DNA of 64,000 bases. Source: Symbiodinium natans (taxonomy: Eukaryota > Sar > Dinophyceae > Suessiales > Symbiodiniaceae). Position 1 is the first letter of the stretch; each line of letters begins with the position of its first letter. Below, in pieces: positions 40,325 through 50,351 of the stretch. Both the position numbers and the translations under genes were made by a program. Location of the stretch: the NCBI GenBank assembly GCA_905221605.1, contig CAJNDS010002102.1, positions 719,147-783,146 on the forward strand, written 5' to 3'. A model generated the notes under the pieces. The model was not told the origin of the DNA, did no database searches, and was given only the letters and a program-made list of their open reading frames with translations.

Positions 40325-40390
40325 AACCCTACTTCCGAGGCTCTGGCGTTGAAGCAGGCCCCGTGCACTTCGTGCCCGCAGGTCCGCAGC
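40325..40390 (-). CDS. zinc-finger-like exon (CGHxxHxxC)
   Basis: Acceptor TTCAAG|G (40391) then LRTCGHEVHGACFNARASEV. C-G-H-x-x-H-x-x-C is typical of RING/RING-H2 metal-binding residues. One leading base completes the codon opened at 40,655. Confidence 0.55.
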
Positions 40391-40654
40391 CTTGAAGGGT
40401 TGAACCCTAAACCCTAAACCCTAAACCCTAAACCCCAAACCCCAAACCCTGTAAACCCTAAACCCTGCTTTTCTTCACTAAAGTGAGAAATTCTTCCCAA
40501 GAATCCCTAAGTTTAGGGTTAGGGTGTTGGGTTTTGGGTGCCACTATTTTGGACCTGGCCGCCAAACCCAAAACCCCATTAACTCAGGGTGGTGGTGGGG
40601 TTTAGGGTTTAGGGTCTAGAGTTTAGGGTTTAGGGTTTAGGGTTTAGGGTTTAC

Positions 40655-40756
40655 CCCTCCAAACAATGCCGGCAGAAGAGGCCACGACCTGATGCAGCCG
40701 GTGTCCTTCTGCCTGGCGCAAGGTCAGCCAACTTCAGTAGACTCCAAACTCTGAGT
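40655..40756 (-). CDS. zinc-finger-like exon (CxxC)
   Basis: Minus frame VWSLLKLADLAPGRRTPAAS then GRGLFCRHCLE, leaving two bases before donor GG|GTAAACCC (40654). It joins in phase to 40,390 across a 264-bp intron made of telomeric arrays, giving CRHCLEG-LRTCGHEVHGAC. Spacing between the pairs is short for a standard RING. Confidence 0.55.
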
Positions 40757-40824
40757 TTTAGGGCTTTTAGGGTTTAGGGTTTAGGGTCTAGGGTCAGCCA
40801 ACTTCAGTAGACTCCAAACCCTGA
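40722..40824. repeat. telomeric block flanked by a 33-bp direct repeat
   Basis: GGTCAGCCAACTTCAGTAGA.. at 40722-40754 and again at 40792-40824 with one mismatch. Between them are only G-strand telomeric units (40,757-40,791). Confidence 0.9.
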
Positions 40825-40829
40825 AACGA

Positions 40830-41010
40830 TGCTGAACTGGGAGCCCTAGCGAAAATTAGAATTCTAGCTGTTTCTTTAGAAACTCTAGCGCCCCAAAAAT
40901 TACAAGTTACTTCCGAGTATCTTGAAGGAATTCCGAACAAAAAACCCTGGCTGTCAGGCTCCAAGGCACTCTTGTTTTCAGGCTTCTCGGCCCAAAAGGC
41001 CATAGCATGT
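40830..41010 (-). CDS. exon-like segment, about 55 codons
   Basis: Minus frame AFWAEKPENKSALEPDSQGF then LFGIPSRYSEVTCNFWGARV and SKETARILIFARA. Very natural composition. TTTCAG|GG near 40,826 is a possible acceptor for the duplicated segment that follows. The link to the zinc-finger exons is by neighbourhood only. Confidence 0.55.
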
Positions 41011-41055
41011 TCGGCCCTTGGGCTATCTTGAGGCTCAGGGTTAACAATAGATCTT

Positions 41056-41164
41056 TTGGGATGTTCCCCCTCATGCTAGCAGCCCTCAATAATATTGAGG
41101 AGTATAATAGGGGGTACTATAATACCCAAATTAAGGACTGATAGTATAAGGGGGAACATCCCAA
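41056..41164. mobile_element. F1 TIR element
   Basis: TTGGGATGTTCCCCCT at the left and AAGGGGGAACATCCCAA at the right, with inner AGTCCTTAAT-like sub-repeats. Confidence 0.8.
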
Positions 41165-41198
41165 ATCGAAGTCCTCCACCCCAAGGCCCCCTTCTTAC

Positions 41199-41254
41199 TA
41201 GCGCTCCAAGAGAGGCACCACAGCTGCCAAAAGGCACTCAACAGCTCCCAAGGG
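41199..41254 (-). CDS. exon-like segment with consensus donor
   Basis: Minus frame LGAVECLLAAVVPLLER then TA|GTAAGAAG, a good donor. The plus strand is open as well (IEVLHPKAPFLLALQERHHS). Confidence 0.4.
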
Positions 41255-41370
41255 TTTAGGGTCTAGGGTTTAGGGTTTAGGGTTAGGGTTTAGGGTTTAG
41301 GGTTTAGGGTTTAGGGTTTAGGGTTTAGGGTTTAGGGTTTAGGGTTTAGGGTTTAGGGTTTAGGGTTTAG
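41255..41370. repeat. TTTAGGG array
   Basis: About 16 units. 41,380-41,730 has degenerate arrays and a segment at 41,636-41,730 open on both strands (plus GAEDSVTPTGRASPKNFCFY). Confidence 0.85.
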
Positions 41371-41730
41371 GGCTTAGGCCCCCCGCGCCCCCCTCCCCAA
41401 CCCCAAAAGGGGCACCCAACACCCCACGGGGGGCCGCCAGGTTTAAAAAAATGTCAACCTGAAGTCTGCAAACCTGGCACCCAAACGAGTCCAAAGAACC
41501 CTAAACCCTAAACCCTAAACCCTAAACCCCTAAACCCCTAAACCCCTAAACCCCTAAACCCCCAAGAAAGGCATCCGCAACAAAGGCAGAGAAGGCCCCG
41601 CGTTTTCAGAAAAAAAATAAAAAAGTAGAAGGCAACGGGGCAGAAGACTCGGTGACACCCACGGGGCGCGCAAGCCCAAAGAACTTCTGCTTCTATAAAG
41701 AACCCCCCTGTGAGACCTAGACTCGATCCT

Positions 41731-41861
41731 CTTGGTAGCCCAGTAACCCTGTCTTGGGTTGGTTACTTCATACGTGAAGGATTTAGGGTTTAGGGTTTAG
41801 GGTTTAGGGTTTAGGGACCCTGAACCAAACAAAGGGAGAAGGGCACCACAGGGCGACCAAG
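41731..41861. mobile_element. F6 element with telomeric insertion
   Basis: CTTGGTAGCCCAGTAACCCT at the left and CAGGGCGACCAAG at the right. Five TTTAGGG units (41,780-41,815) lie at the same internal place as in the F6 copies at 13,490 and 59,589. Confidence 0.7.
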
Positions 41862-42069
41862 CCCTATAAAACCCTGACCCTGCTGTGCCCTGGGGATGGA
41901 ACTCTTGCCATGGGATCGACGGCTGTTCTGAGAATCAGCCCCCCCCCCCCGGCTCCAAATTGGAAAAGTAGCAACAGAACACTGGGCTTGTGTGACCCTT
42001 AGGGTTTGTGCCTCAACCCTAAACCCTAAACCCTAAACCCCAAACCCGAAACCCTACACCCTAAATCCC

Positions 42070-42146
42070 AGTGGCTTGCCCCACCTGAGGTGGCGCCTGC
42101 ACAGTGGACAGGAATCGGCCGCGACCTGTCCAGTCCACTCTAAACG
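42070..42146 (-). CDS. exon-like segment with CPLC
   Basis: Minus frame EWTGQVAADSCPLCRRHLRW then GKPLG and telomeric GATTTAGGG. CPLC resembles a RING/treble-clef knuckle. Confidence 0.5.
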
Positions 42147-42171
42147 CTAAACCCTAAACCCTAAACCCTAA

Positions 42172-42245
42172 AGCTCTGAGAACTGCAGGGCATCTCACGA
42201 GGCTTTGGGGCGTCGCAACCAAGACCCGAACGGCCAAGGTCCAGG
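42172..42245 (-). CDS. exon-like segment
   Basis: Minus frame TLAVRVLVATPQSLVRCPAV then LRA into TTTAGGG. A second frame is also open. Confidence 0.35.
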
Positions 42246-42367
42246 GTTTAGGGTTAGGGTTTATAGGGTTTAGGGTGGTGTGTTTTAAGAGACTCGGCGA
42301 CCAAGCCCCTCTTGAACCCTAAACCCTAAACCCTAAACCCTAAACCCTAAACCCTAAACCCTAAACC

Positions 42368-42488
42368 CCAAACCCCAAAACTTGGAGCAGCGCACCTCTG
42401 AGGGTGGCACAACTTCCAGGTAAGGCCTGGCTCTGGAAGGGCAGATGGGGCAGTTCTCGGTCTCTTTTTCGAAAGGCCCCGGAGACAG
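42368..42488 (-). CDS. exon-like segment with CPIC
   Basis: Minus frame GPFEKETENCPICPSRARPY then LEVVPPSEVRCSKF. ENCPIC is a classic RING-start pattern. Upstream is an uninterrupted TTTAGGG array (42,488-42,600), downstream CCCTAAA. It may belong to the same zinc-finger gene as 40,325-40,756. Confidence 0.55.
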
Positions 42489-42720
42489 GGTTTAGGGTTT
42501 AGGGTTTAGGGTTTAGGGTTTAGGGTTTAGGGTTTAGGGTTTAGGGTTTAGGGTTTAGGGTTTAGGGTTTAGGGTTTAGGGTTTAGGGTTTAGGGTTTAC
42601 GGTTTCGGGGCCCAAGAGTAACCTAGGATTAAAAAGCGGGTGCCCTTTTTGATTTATAGAATGGGTTTAGAAGGGAACCTAAACCCTCTCCCCCCCCCCC
42701 CCCCCCCCCCCCCTCCCCAT
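42488..42720. repeat. TTTAGGG array, F8 fragment and poly-C
   Basis: About 16 units at 42,488-42,600, an F8 fragment (CCCAAGAGTAACCTAGG) at 42,606-42,680, then a C-run of about 27. Confidence 0.85.
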
Positions 42721-43019
42721 CCCCCGCCCCTCTCCCCGCCTTCCCCCCCCCTTGCACAGCCTATTGAGCCCTCAGCCTTGTAACCCTACCCCGAACCCCA
42801 AACCAGAAAATCGTGGAGGAAGAACGAGACGGTTGATTTGCTTTGTCCTTTTTTCCTATAGGTTGCGGGTTTCTGGGTTTCCCTATGGGGTTTAGGATTT
42901 GGCGCTCTATGGGTTTAGACGGCACAGCGTTCGGGTTGAATTCGGCCCTCTTACCAGCCCCACTAGCACCAAGGTCCAACCCTTGTCTCCGAAAAGAAAC
43001 CGACAGTTCGAACCCTAAA

Positions 43020-43128
43020 CTCCATGAAGCCCGATCCCCCCCACTTGTCAACCGCCACATCCCCTCCGACACCGCCTGGTGTGGGCTTTCGCTGCCTCTC
43101 TTGCAGCAAGGGGCCGCGCCTCGCGGAT
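43020..43128 (-). CDS. exon-like segment
   Basis: Minus frame SARRGPLLQERQRKPTPGGV then GGDVAVDKWGGSGFM. Other frames over 42,760-43,230 are long but less natural. The segment 43,330-43,430 is open on plus (VRAQPHPLRTGGTTPMKQGL). Confidence 0.45.
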
Positions 43129-43788
43129 TTTCAGGTGAGGGGTTTAGGGGCGTTTCAAGGGTGCAGGGGTTGCGGGGATCGAGGGGCTATGGATGTCCCT
43201 ATACCTTCTTCTTTCTTGGAGTGACCCAACACCCTAAACCATGGGGCTCCACAGCCCGCTTTCTTTTAGGGTTTGGGGGATTAGGGTTTGGGGGCTTGGG
43301 GCTAGTTGAAATGGCTTGTGTTCCAAGTTTAGACTGTGCGAGCACAACCACATCCACTCAGAACAGGAGGAACAACACCCATGAAGCAAGGCCTGAGAGC
43401 ACACCTTCGACACCCTGAAGTCCTAAACCCGAAAGCCCTATAACCCTACACCCCCAAAACCCTGAACCCTAACCAGCCCTTGCAACCCCCCCCCCCCCTC
43501 AAGAAACGTCCGAAACATTCGGGCTCAACCCTGAGCCCTCTGAACAAGTCCCTACAAAGCTACATAGGGCTTCTAGAGTTTAGATGCTTTATCGTGGGCA
43601 TTATGGTATGGCTTTTAACAAGGTCTGTAAGGTCTCTAGGGCTTATGGGGTTTGAAAGGTTTTGTTTTCTAGGGCTTTGTCGGGTTGATAGGGCTCCCCA
43701 AGAGAACCTAAAAACACTTAAACAGGGGGCCCGAAACCCTAAACCCTAAACCCAAAACCAGAAGCCCTAAGCCCTAAACCCTAAACCC

Positions 43789-43852
43789 TCATGGCCTGCT
43801 GAAGGGAGACGAGTTCGGCCGGGAGGTCGGCTTTCAACTTGGGAACCTCGGT
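43789..43852 (-). CDS. exon-like segment, helical
   Basis: CCCTAAACCGAG|G acceptor then VPKLKADLPAELVSLQQAMR and donor G|GTTTAGGG: a complete exon outline with C-strand array upstream and G-strand array downstream on the sense strand. Confidence 0.5.
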
Positions 43853-43857
43853 TTAGG

Positions 43858-44190
43858 GTTTAGGGTTTAGGGTTTGGGGTTTAGGGTTTAGGGTTGAGAG
43901 GTTGAGAGGTTTAGGGGTTGGTTAAGGGGTTTAGGGTTTGAGGGTTGAGAGGTTTAGGGTTTGGGGTTTGGGGTTTAGGGTTTAGGGTTTGAGGGTGGAG
44001 AGGTTTAGGGGTTTAGGGTTTAGGGTTGAGAGGTTTAGGGGTTGAGGGTTTAGGGTTTAGGGTTTGAGGGTTGAGAGGTTTACGGGTTTAGGGGTTTAGG
44101 GGTTAAGGGTTTAGGGTTGAGAGGTTTAGGGCTTTAGGGGTTGAAGGGATTAGGGATTTAGGGGTCTAGGGGTTTAGGGTTTTAGGGTTT
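43858..44190. repeat. degenerate G-strand telomeric region
   Basis: TTTAGGG mixed with GGGTTGAGAGG units for 330 bp, including a local GGTTGAGAGGTTTAGGG sub-repeat. Confidence 0.8.
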
Positions 44191-44195
44191 AGGGC

Positions 44196-44315
44196 CGAAA
44201 CAAGAGCTTGACGTGTTGGAGAGATTTGGAGGTTGCAGGGTTTGTTCGCAGAGGTGTCGTCGTTTCGGGGCTGAGGCAGCCATGGTTGAGTCGGATCCAG
44301 GGTCTAATGCAGGGA
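44196..44315 (+). CDS. exon-like segment, about 39 codons
   Basis: TTTAG|GGCCG then plus frame KQELDVLERFGGCRVCSQRC and RRFGAEAAMVESDPGSNAG. CRVC..RC could bind metal. The minus strand also has an open frame (MAASAPKRRHLCEQTLQPPN). Confidence 0.4.
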
Positions 44316-44607
44316 CCTTAATAATTAGAATAGGGTTTCGGGGGGTGATTATATAGTATAATTGCAAAACGACCACAAGGGAGTAGTAACTATTCCGTAA
44401 ACCCAAACCCCCAAACCCCAACTCCTGCCGTAAGAGCCCCCAATCCTACTGTAAGCTAGGTTATACCTAAGAATCCCATCAGGGTTGTATATTTGCATGG
44501 AGCCTACAACAAAGTAGCCCTAAACCCTAAACCCTAAACCCCCTAAACCCCCTAAACCCCTAAACCCCCTAAACCCCCTTAACCCCCAAACCCTAAACTT
44601 ATGATGG

Positions 44608-44698
44608 GTTCTCAAAGTTGCTAAGGCAAACATGGTTTTGAAGATGGACATCTAGGAGTCCGACAGCCGCCGCCGCGTACCTGATCAGCGTTGGAGCT
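44608..44698 (-). CDS. exon-like segment
   Basis: Minus frame APTLIRYAAAAVGLLDVHLQ then NHVCLSNFEN. 44,320-44,600 contains an element shared with 33,575 and short arrays. Confidence 0.5.
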
Positions 44699-44865
44699 TA
44701 GGGTTCAGAAACCCTATAAAGCCTGTACTAAACCCTAAACCCTAAACCCTAAACCTTAAACCCTAAACCCTATTTCTAAACCCTGTACCCCGAAAAGTTT
44801 AGAGTTGGGATGCCGGGAGCTTGTGTGGATTTCGGGTACTGTGTGTCTTGCTATCTACCCACAGT

Positions 44866-44964
44866 TTAATAGTTGTTCTGATAGCACATAAGAACAACTT
44901 CTATAGGAAAGCTATAGTCCCAGGCATATTGCGGGTTCAGGACCACCGCTGGGGACAAAGCGTC
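44866..44964 (-). CDS. exon-like segment ending in a stop
   Basis: Minus frame DALSPAVVLNPQYAWDYSFP then IEVVLMCYQNNY and TAA. Possible last exon. Confidence 0.5.
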   Translation of the reverse strand, partial: DALSPAVVLNPQYAWDYSFPIEVVLMCYQNNY

Positions 44965-45077
44965 AAAACCTAAACCCTACACCCTAAACCCTAAATCCTA
45001 AACCCTAAATCCTAAACCCTAAACCCTAAACACTCAAACCTACAGCCTAAACCCTAAACCTAAATCCTAAACCCTAA

Positions 45078-45168
45078 ACCCTACATGCAACAACACCCAC
45101 GGCGCCTCCTCAGCATCGCGTCCTTGAGATTCGTGAGAGGTGGTGGCGTTTCTGCGGCGGATCAACCC
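45078..45168 (-). CDS. exon-like segment
   Basis: Minus frame LIRRRNATTSHESQGRDAEE then APWVLLH with donor CAT|GTAGGGTTTAGG at the telomeric edge. Confidence 0.45.
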
Positions 45169-45221
45169 CTATACGACCCTAGACCCTTAGGGTTTAGGGT
45201 TTAGGGTAACTCTAAACTCTA

Positions 45222-45313
45222 AACTCTAAACTCATCAAGCAGCTGGAAGGTGAAGCAGCCAAAGCGCGTCCAACCGCATTGCTACAGAACGCTTTCGAGC
45301 CCCCCAAACCATC
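45222..45313 (+). CDS. exon-like segment
   Basis: Plus frame KQLEGEAAKARPTALLQNAF then EPPKPS, before a poly-C tract. 45,472-45,560 is open on both strands (plus VQNFNPIALYGQISNSWSHA; minus SVAWDHELEICPYSAMGLKF). Confidence 0.4.
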
Positions 45314-45837
45314 CCCCCCGCCCCCCCCCCTCCCCCACCTTCCCCCCCTTCCGTAAACCCCCAAACCTCCGAACTACAACTCCTATCAGCATCTTTTAAC
45401 CCCTGAGTGCTGAGACCCTGAAGCTCTGAATGGCTTGTGCAAGCTTAATGTTTAGGGGTTGAGGGTTTAGACATGTAGTTCAGAATTTCAACCCCATCGC
45501 ACTGTATGGGCAGATCTCCAACTCATGGTCCCATGCTACACTAGAGAGACAACCGCCCTAATCCCTAAACCCTAAACCCTAGACACCCCCCAACAAAAAG
45601 AACGGAAAGGGGGAAAGCCTGCCTTATGGTAGCTCCTTTGGGGGCTGAGGACTCCCAACAGAAAGAGCAACCCCCAAACCCGCAAAAGCCCTAAAAGCCC
45701 TAAGAACTCTGCAAACCCCAAACCCTACACAACGTATAACCCGATTGCCCTAAACCCGCCTAAAACCCCCTAAACCCTAAACACTAAACCCTAAGCCCTA
45801 AACCCGAATTAAACCCCATGCAAGCCCTAAACCCGCT

Positions 45838-45903
45838 GTGGTCCACACCAGGCCTAACATCTGCTCTCCTGGCCGCACTCTTCCTGGGTTAGCCGGAGGA
45901 GCT
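45838..45903 (-). CDS. exon-like segment
   Basis: Minus frame PGRVRPGEQMLGLVWTTA and donor GCGG|GTTTAGGG; a second frame LLRLTQEECGQESR is also open. Confidence 0.35.
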
Positions 45904-46571
45904 AGGGGGCCCCTTGGGTCCCCCTAAATGCTGTAAGCCCTGTAAACCCTATAATAGGGTTTAGGGTTTAGGGTTTAGGGTTTAGGGCGAGGGGCCATTT
46001 TCCAGGCATGACAAAGCTGAAACAGAAAAACCCTGAACTATGCCCTAGACCCTTAAACCCGAAACCCTAACCCTCAACCCTCAACCCTAAACCCTAAACC
46101 CTAAACCCTAAACCCTAAACCCTAAACCCTCAGAGTGCTCACGAAATCAGATCTGGATGCTGGGCCAAGGAGGGGTAGCCTGACCCACGTTGAAAGCCTC
46201 AAGAGCCCTCCAACAAAAAAAGGGTTTAGGGTTTAGGGTTTAGAGTTTAATTAGGGTTTAGGGTTAGGGTTTAGGGTTTAGGGTTTAGGAGCAACCCCCC
46301 AGGGTATAAGTTTGGGGAAGCCCCCCAAACCTGCTGGTTTCACAAAATTGACATGGCCTTCATGAGAAGAATGTCTTGAGACACTCCCCAGACCACATAA
46401 AAAAAAAAAAAAAAAAAAAAAAACTCAAGCCAGGGCTTCCCCTAACCCAGGGGAGCGGGGGGTAGCATAGAGGGGGGTAGGGGAACCCATGAGAAACCCT
46501 ACACCCTAAACCCTAAACCCTAAACCCTAAACCCTAAACCCTAAACCCTAAACCATCCTAAACCCTAAACC

Positions 46572-46676
46572 CACGCAAGATAAACCGAGGGTGCAGCTGC
46601 TGAACTCCGAGAAAAGGCCGCTTTTCCGCCTGCTCTTCACGTAGAGGGCCAAGGCCATGTGCGAAAACAACGTCGG
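46572..46676 (-). CDS. exon-like segment
   Basis: Minus frame DVVFAHGLGPLREEQAEKRP then FLGVQQLHPRF with donor CTCG|GTTTATC. Nearby, 46,399-46,423 is an A-run. Confidence 0.5.
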
Positions 46677-46756
46677 GTTTAGCGTTTTGGGACACAAAGC
46701 CTAAACCCCAACACAGCGCTCCGATATGCTCTCCAGCAAGCTAGGAATGCAATAGG

Positions 46757-46890
46757 GTTTGGCTGCCCAACCTGAGACTGAACAGGACGTTTTGTTCGCA
46801 AAGGGAGTTTCATACGGGAAGGCAATCTGTCAAAATCACGGGAGTGAGGGAAACTCCATCCCTACACGACCCTCTTCGCCGAGCCCCAAG
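46757..46890 (+). CDS. exon-like segment
   Basis: Plus frame LAAQPETEQDVLFAKGVSYG then KAICQNHGSEGNSIPTRPSS, dissolving into telomeric variants after 46,890. Confidence 0.45.
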
Positions 46891-47454
46891 CCCGAAACCC
46901 TAAGCCCTGAACCCCAAACCCGAAACGCTAAGCCCCAAACCCTGAACTCTAAACCCTAAGCCCTAAGCCCGACATCTGAAACCCTAAGCCCCAAGCCCGA
47001 AGCCCTAAACGCAGTGCACCCCAGCCTAGGTGGCTCCTCCTCCTGACGCGCGCGGGCTGTTGACTAGGAGAGCTTAGGGCTTAGAGTTTCTGTTTTTGTT
47101 CTGGTGGTTAGGGTTTAGGGTTTAGGGTTTAGGGTTTAGGGTTTAGGGTTTAGGGTTTAGGGTTTAGGGTTTGGCGGGTTTAGGGAAGTGAGATTTGGGG
47201 TCTCAGAGGTTTTTAGGGCTTCGGGTTTCAAATGTTCTGGGCTTCTGGCGGTTCAGGGGGTTTTAGGCCCGGGTTGAGGGTTCAGTGGGGGGGGGGCTGG
47301 ATTTAAGGGTTTGGGGTTAAAGGTTTAGTGCTGAGAGTGTGCTGTCTCTGTTTCTCTTTGCACTGGAGAGGGCTTAGGCCTTGGGTTTAGGCTGTTAACG
47401 TTGAAGTGTTCGGGACACAAAGGAGCTGACAGGACATTCTCTTACTGTGGTTGG

Positions 47455-47485
47455 AATGCCAAAGCCTACGCTGCCAAAACCCTAT
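47455..47485 (-). CDS. short exon edge with consensus donor
   Basis: Minus GSVGFGIPTT|GTAAGAGAATG. The donor is strong but the exon is short, so coding status is tentative. Confidence 0.3.
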
Positions 47486-47639
47486 CCCACACCAGTAAAC
47501 CCAGAACCCTAAAAACCTAAAGCCACCCGAGTTCCTAAAAAGTGCCCAAAGAGCCTGAACCCCAAACCCCAAGCCCTAAACCCTGAAGCCCTGAACCCTA
47601 GAGGCCGTAAAGCCTTCAACCTTTTCACACCCTTTGCGG

Positions 47640-47683
47640 CTTCTTTACTAATTGCTTAAGAACCCCGCCCAAAAAACACAAAA

Positions 47684-47714
<31 letters not shown>

Positions 47715-47820
47715 CATATACACACGCACACACACACACACACAAACAGAAACAACAATCCTCCTTATAAGAGCAGCATAGGGACTTCCATTTTGTATGT
47801 TTTGGGGTAAGCAAAACACA
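47640..47820. mobile_element. F4 element with CA/CACA repeats
   Basis: TACTAATTGCTTAAGAACCC at the left, TTTTGGGGTAAGCAAAA at the right, (CA)n at 47,680-47,745. Confidence 0.55.
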
Positions 47821-47865
47821 AAAGCCCAAACCCTAAACCCTAAACCCTGAACCCTAAACCTAAAT

Positions 47866-47970
47866 CTTGAGGGGCCGATGGGTGCCCAGTGCAACATGTC
47901 GGCAGCACCGCCGAAGGGTCGGGTGCTGGCGTGCTCAGCAGCCGCTCGAGGTTACCTTTGACTTGGGATT
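47866..47970 (-). CDS. exon-like segment
   Basis: Minus frame VKGNLERLLSTPAPDPSAVL then PTCCTGHPSAPQD, after a CAAG edge. Confidence 0.45.
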
Positions 47971-48003
47971 GGGGTTTAGGGTTTGGGGTGTGGGGTTTAG
48001 GGC

Positions 48004-48077
48004 TTAGGGTCCTTAATAGGGACAGGGGGTACTATAATGCCTATGAAGGACTGTTAGCATAAGGGGAAACATCCCAA
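48004..48077. mobile_element. F1 element, left end lost
   Basis: Right end AAGGGGAAACATCCCAA intact; the left TIR is replaced by telomeric TTTAGGG repeats ending at 48,010. Confidence 0.65.
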
Positions 48078-48219
48078 CCTTTGAGAAAATCCGGGTGTGG
48101 GGGGCGTTTGGGTTTTGGGGGGTCTAAGTCTAGGGTTCGGGGTGTTTGGGCTTGGGGTATACTTGGCACACACACGCACACACACAAACAAAGCCAAACC
48201 ATCTCCCAAACTTCGCTAA

Positions 48220-48317
48220 GCCCTAGACCCGCATCTGATGAAAAAGCCCTGCTATTGTGGCCCTTAACCGCGCGTGCGATGCCGACGAGCTGCCAGCCCA
48301 GTACCTCAGGAGGGTTC
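48220..48317 (-). CDS. exon-like segment
   Basis: Minus frame PEVLGWQLVGIARAVKGHNS then RAFSSDAGL into TCTAGGG. Strong composition. Confidence 0.5.
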
Positions 48318-48477
48318 AGGGTCCTTGGAGGGTAGGGTTTATAGGTTTAGGGTTTGGGGGTCAGGGTTTAGGGGTTTAGGGCTTAGGGCTTAGGATTTTG
48401 GACTCTGGGGTTTCGGGTTTGTTAAGCTTCGGGGAATTGGGGCTTCCGGCTCAGGAGGTTTAAGGTTTATGGGTTCT

Positions 48478-48541
48478 AAGACTCCCTGTGTCGTGGCTTC
48501 GGCTTCGTGGCGTAGAAGGCTGTGCCGGTCAGGGGCTCAGG
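48478..48541 (-). CDS. exon-like segment ending in a stop
   Basis: Minus frame EPLTGTAFYATKPKPRHRES then TAG. Confidence 0.4.
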
Positions 48542-49111
48542 GTTCATAGGTCCGAGCTAAACGACTCTAAAGCCTCATGCCCTCAGTCCCCAAAAACCCT
48601 GTACACCCTAAACCCTGACACCCCCCCCCCCCCGCCTTCGGCCACCCCAGAGGCTTAGGGGTTTAGGGTTGAGGGGCCCTTGAAACTCTCTAAGCCCTGC
48701 CGAGGGGGGGGGGGGGGGCGTTCCAAAACATGCTGAAGCCTAACACTTCCCTAAACCACAAAGCGCTAGAATATGGACCCTCTGGACCCAAAGCCCAACC
48801 CCCAAGAACAAAATCAAGATCTCAAGCCCCATATCCCGTCCCTCTGACATGTCCCTCAATCCTAAACACTAAACCCTAAACCCTAAATCCCTGGAGTCCC
48901 ATCAACCCCCACCCAACAAATCCCTCAAGCTCCCTTGCCCCCCCCCCACCCTGGACTGGGCTTGAGGGTCAAGGTCACTCAGCCCTAAATCCAAAACCCA
49001 AACCCGAAACCGCGGTTAGGGTTTCGGGTTTAGGGTTTGGGGTTTAGGGTTTAGGGTTTGGGGTTTTGGGGAGAAAGTGCCCTGGTTTGGGTTTGAGGGC
49101 CAGTGTTCTGG

Positions 49112-49195
49112 GCCCTAATAACTAACTCGGCCCTGCACTTCGTCACGAAGCCGTCTACGATCTGCACCAGGAACTTGGGCGCCTGGCTCTTCTGC
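49112..49195 (-). CDS. exon-like segment
   Basis: Minus frame QKSQAPKFLVQIVDGFVTKC then RAELVI. Among the most convincing segments; function not recognised. 48,560-49,100 shows poly-G/C tracts and degenerate arrays only. Confidence 0.55.
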
Positions 49196-49289
49196 TAGGG
49201 TTGAGGGTTTAGGGTTTAGGCCTAGGCTCTAGACCCTGAATCCTAACCCTAAACCCTGAACCCTAAACCCGAAACCCTAAACCCTACAC

Positions 49290-49480
49290 CTACATTGTGG
49301 GGGTTAAGGGTGGAGGTCGCTTAAGATGGTGGTTGCCAAGCCTTTCCATAGAGAATACCGTCCCTAAACCCTAAGCCCTACACCCTGCACCTTAAACCCT
49401 AAACCCCACACCCTATTTGAGGGTTGTGGGGTTTAAGGGTGGAGGCCGCTGCAGATGGGAATACCATCCCTAAACCCTAA
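49290..49480. repeat. two-copy tandem repeat with telomeric spacer
   Basis: TTGTGGGGGTTAAGGGTGGA.. (49,296) and TTGTGGGGTTTAAGGGTGGA.. (49,427), both followed by AATACC.TCCCTAAACCC; period about 130 bp. Confidence 0.6.
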
Positions 49481-49679
49481 GCCCTAAGCCCTAAACCCAA
49501 AACCCCATCAACAACTTGCCCCTTTCAGCTGCTTGGGTGGCCAGCCCTCACCCTAAACCCAGAAGGCATAGCAAGCAAACTACATCCACGGAAACGGGAG
49601 GGTTTAGGGTTCAGGGCCCTCCAGCCCCCACACTTCAAGTCCCAAACCCGAAGCCCAAAAGCGCGACCCAAACCTAGGG

Positions 49680-49737
49680 ACCATTGAGAGCTTCCGATTC
49701 AGTTGTCAGCACGATGTGGCCCTTAGGTTCGGCCTAG
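49680..49737 (-). CDS. short exon-like segment
   Basis: CCACTAG|G acceptor then AEPKGHIVLTTESEALNG and AATG|GTCCC. Confidence 0.5.
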
Positions 49738-49741
49738 TGGT

Positions 49742-50055
49742 TTGGGTTTAGGGTTTAGGGTTTAGGGTTTAGGGTTTAGGGTTTAGGGTTTAGGGTTTAG
49801 GGTTTAGGGTTTAGGGTTTAGGGTTTAGGGTTTAGGGTTTAGGGTTTAGGGTTTAGGGTTTAGGGTTTAGGGTTTAGGGGTTTGGGTTTAGGGTTTTGGG
49901 TTTAGGGTTTAGGGTTTAGGGTTTAGGGTTTAGGGTTTAGGGTTTAGGGTTTAGGGTTTAGGGTTTAGGGTTTAGGGTTTAGGGTTTAGGGTTGAGGGTT
50001 TAGGGTTTAGGGTTGAGGGTTTAGGGTTTAGGGTTACGGTTTAGGGTTTAGGGTT
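49742..50055. repeat. longest TTTAGGG array of the window
   Basis: About 44 units over 314 bp, nearly perfect, with few TTGAGGG variants near the right end. The unique segment 50,060-50,135 beyond is open on both strands. Confidence 0.9.
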
Positions 50056-50251
50056 TTGAGTATGGTGGGGCCCCAGGCGAGGGGGAGCCTGTGGTGCAAG
50101 GATGTCGAAAGATGCATCTTCCTACTCTCTTTTAGCTCGCTAACCCTAAACCCTAAACCCAAAACCCTAAACTCTAAACAAGGGGTTCCTTGAGAAGGCA
50201 TACTACCCACCCACCCTTTGACAAAAGCCTAAAAGTCTCCCCGAAAAAAAT

Positions 50252-50351
50252 TTGGGATGTTCCCCCTTGCGCAGTCCTTAATGGGATTAGAATAAGGGGT
50301 AGTACTGTAATCCTTATTGCGGACTGCTAGTATACGGGGGACCATCCCAAC
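50252..50351. mobile_element. F1 TIR element
   Basis: TTGGGATGTTCCCCCTT at the left and ACGGGGGACCATCCCAA at the right. No clear flanking duplication. Confidence 0.75.

Noticed and set aside
47625-47897. Cys/Val-rich minus-strand ORF
   Set aside because: Comes from the CA repeat inside an F4 element.
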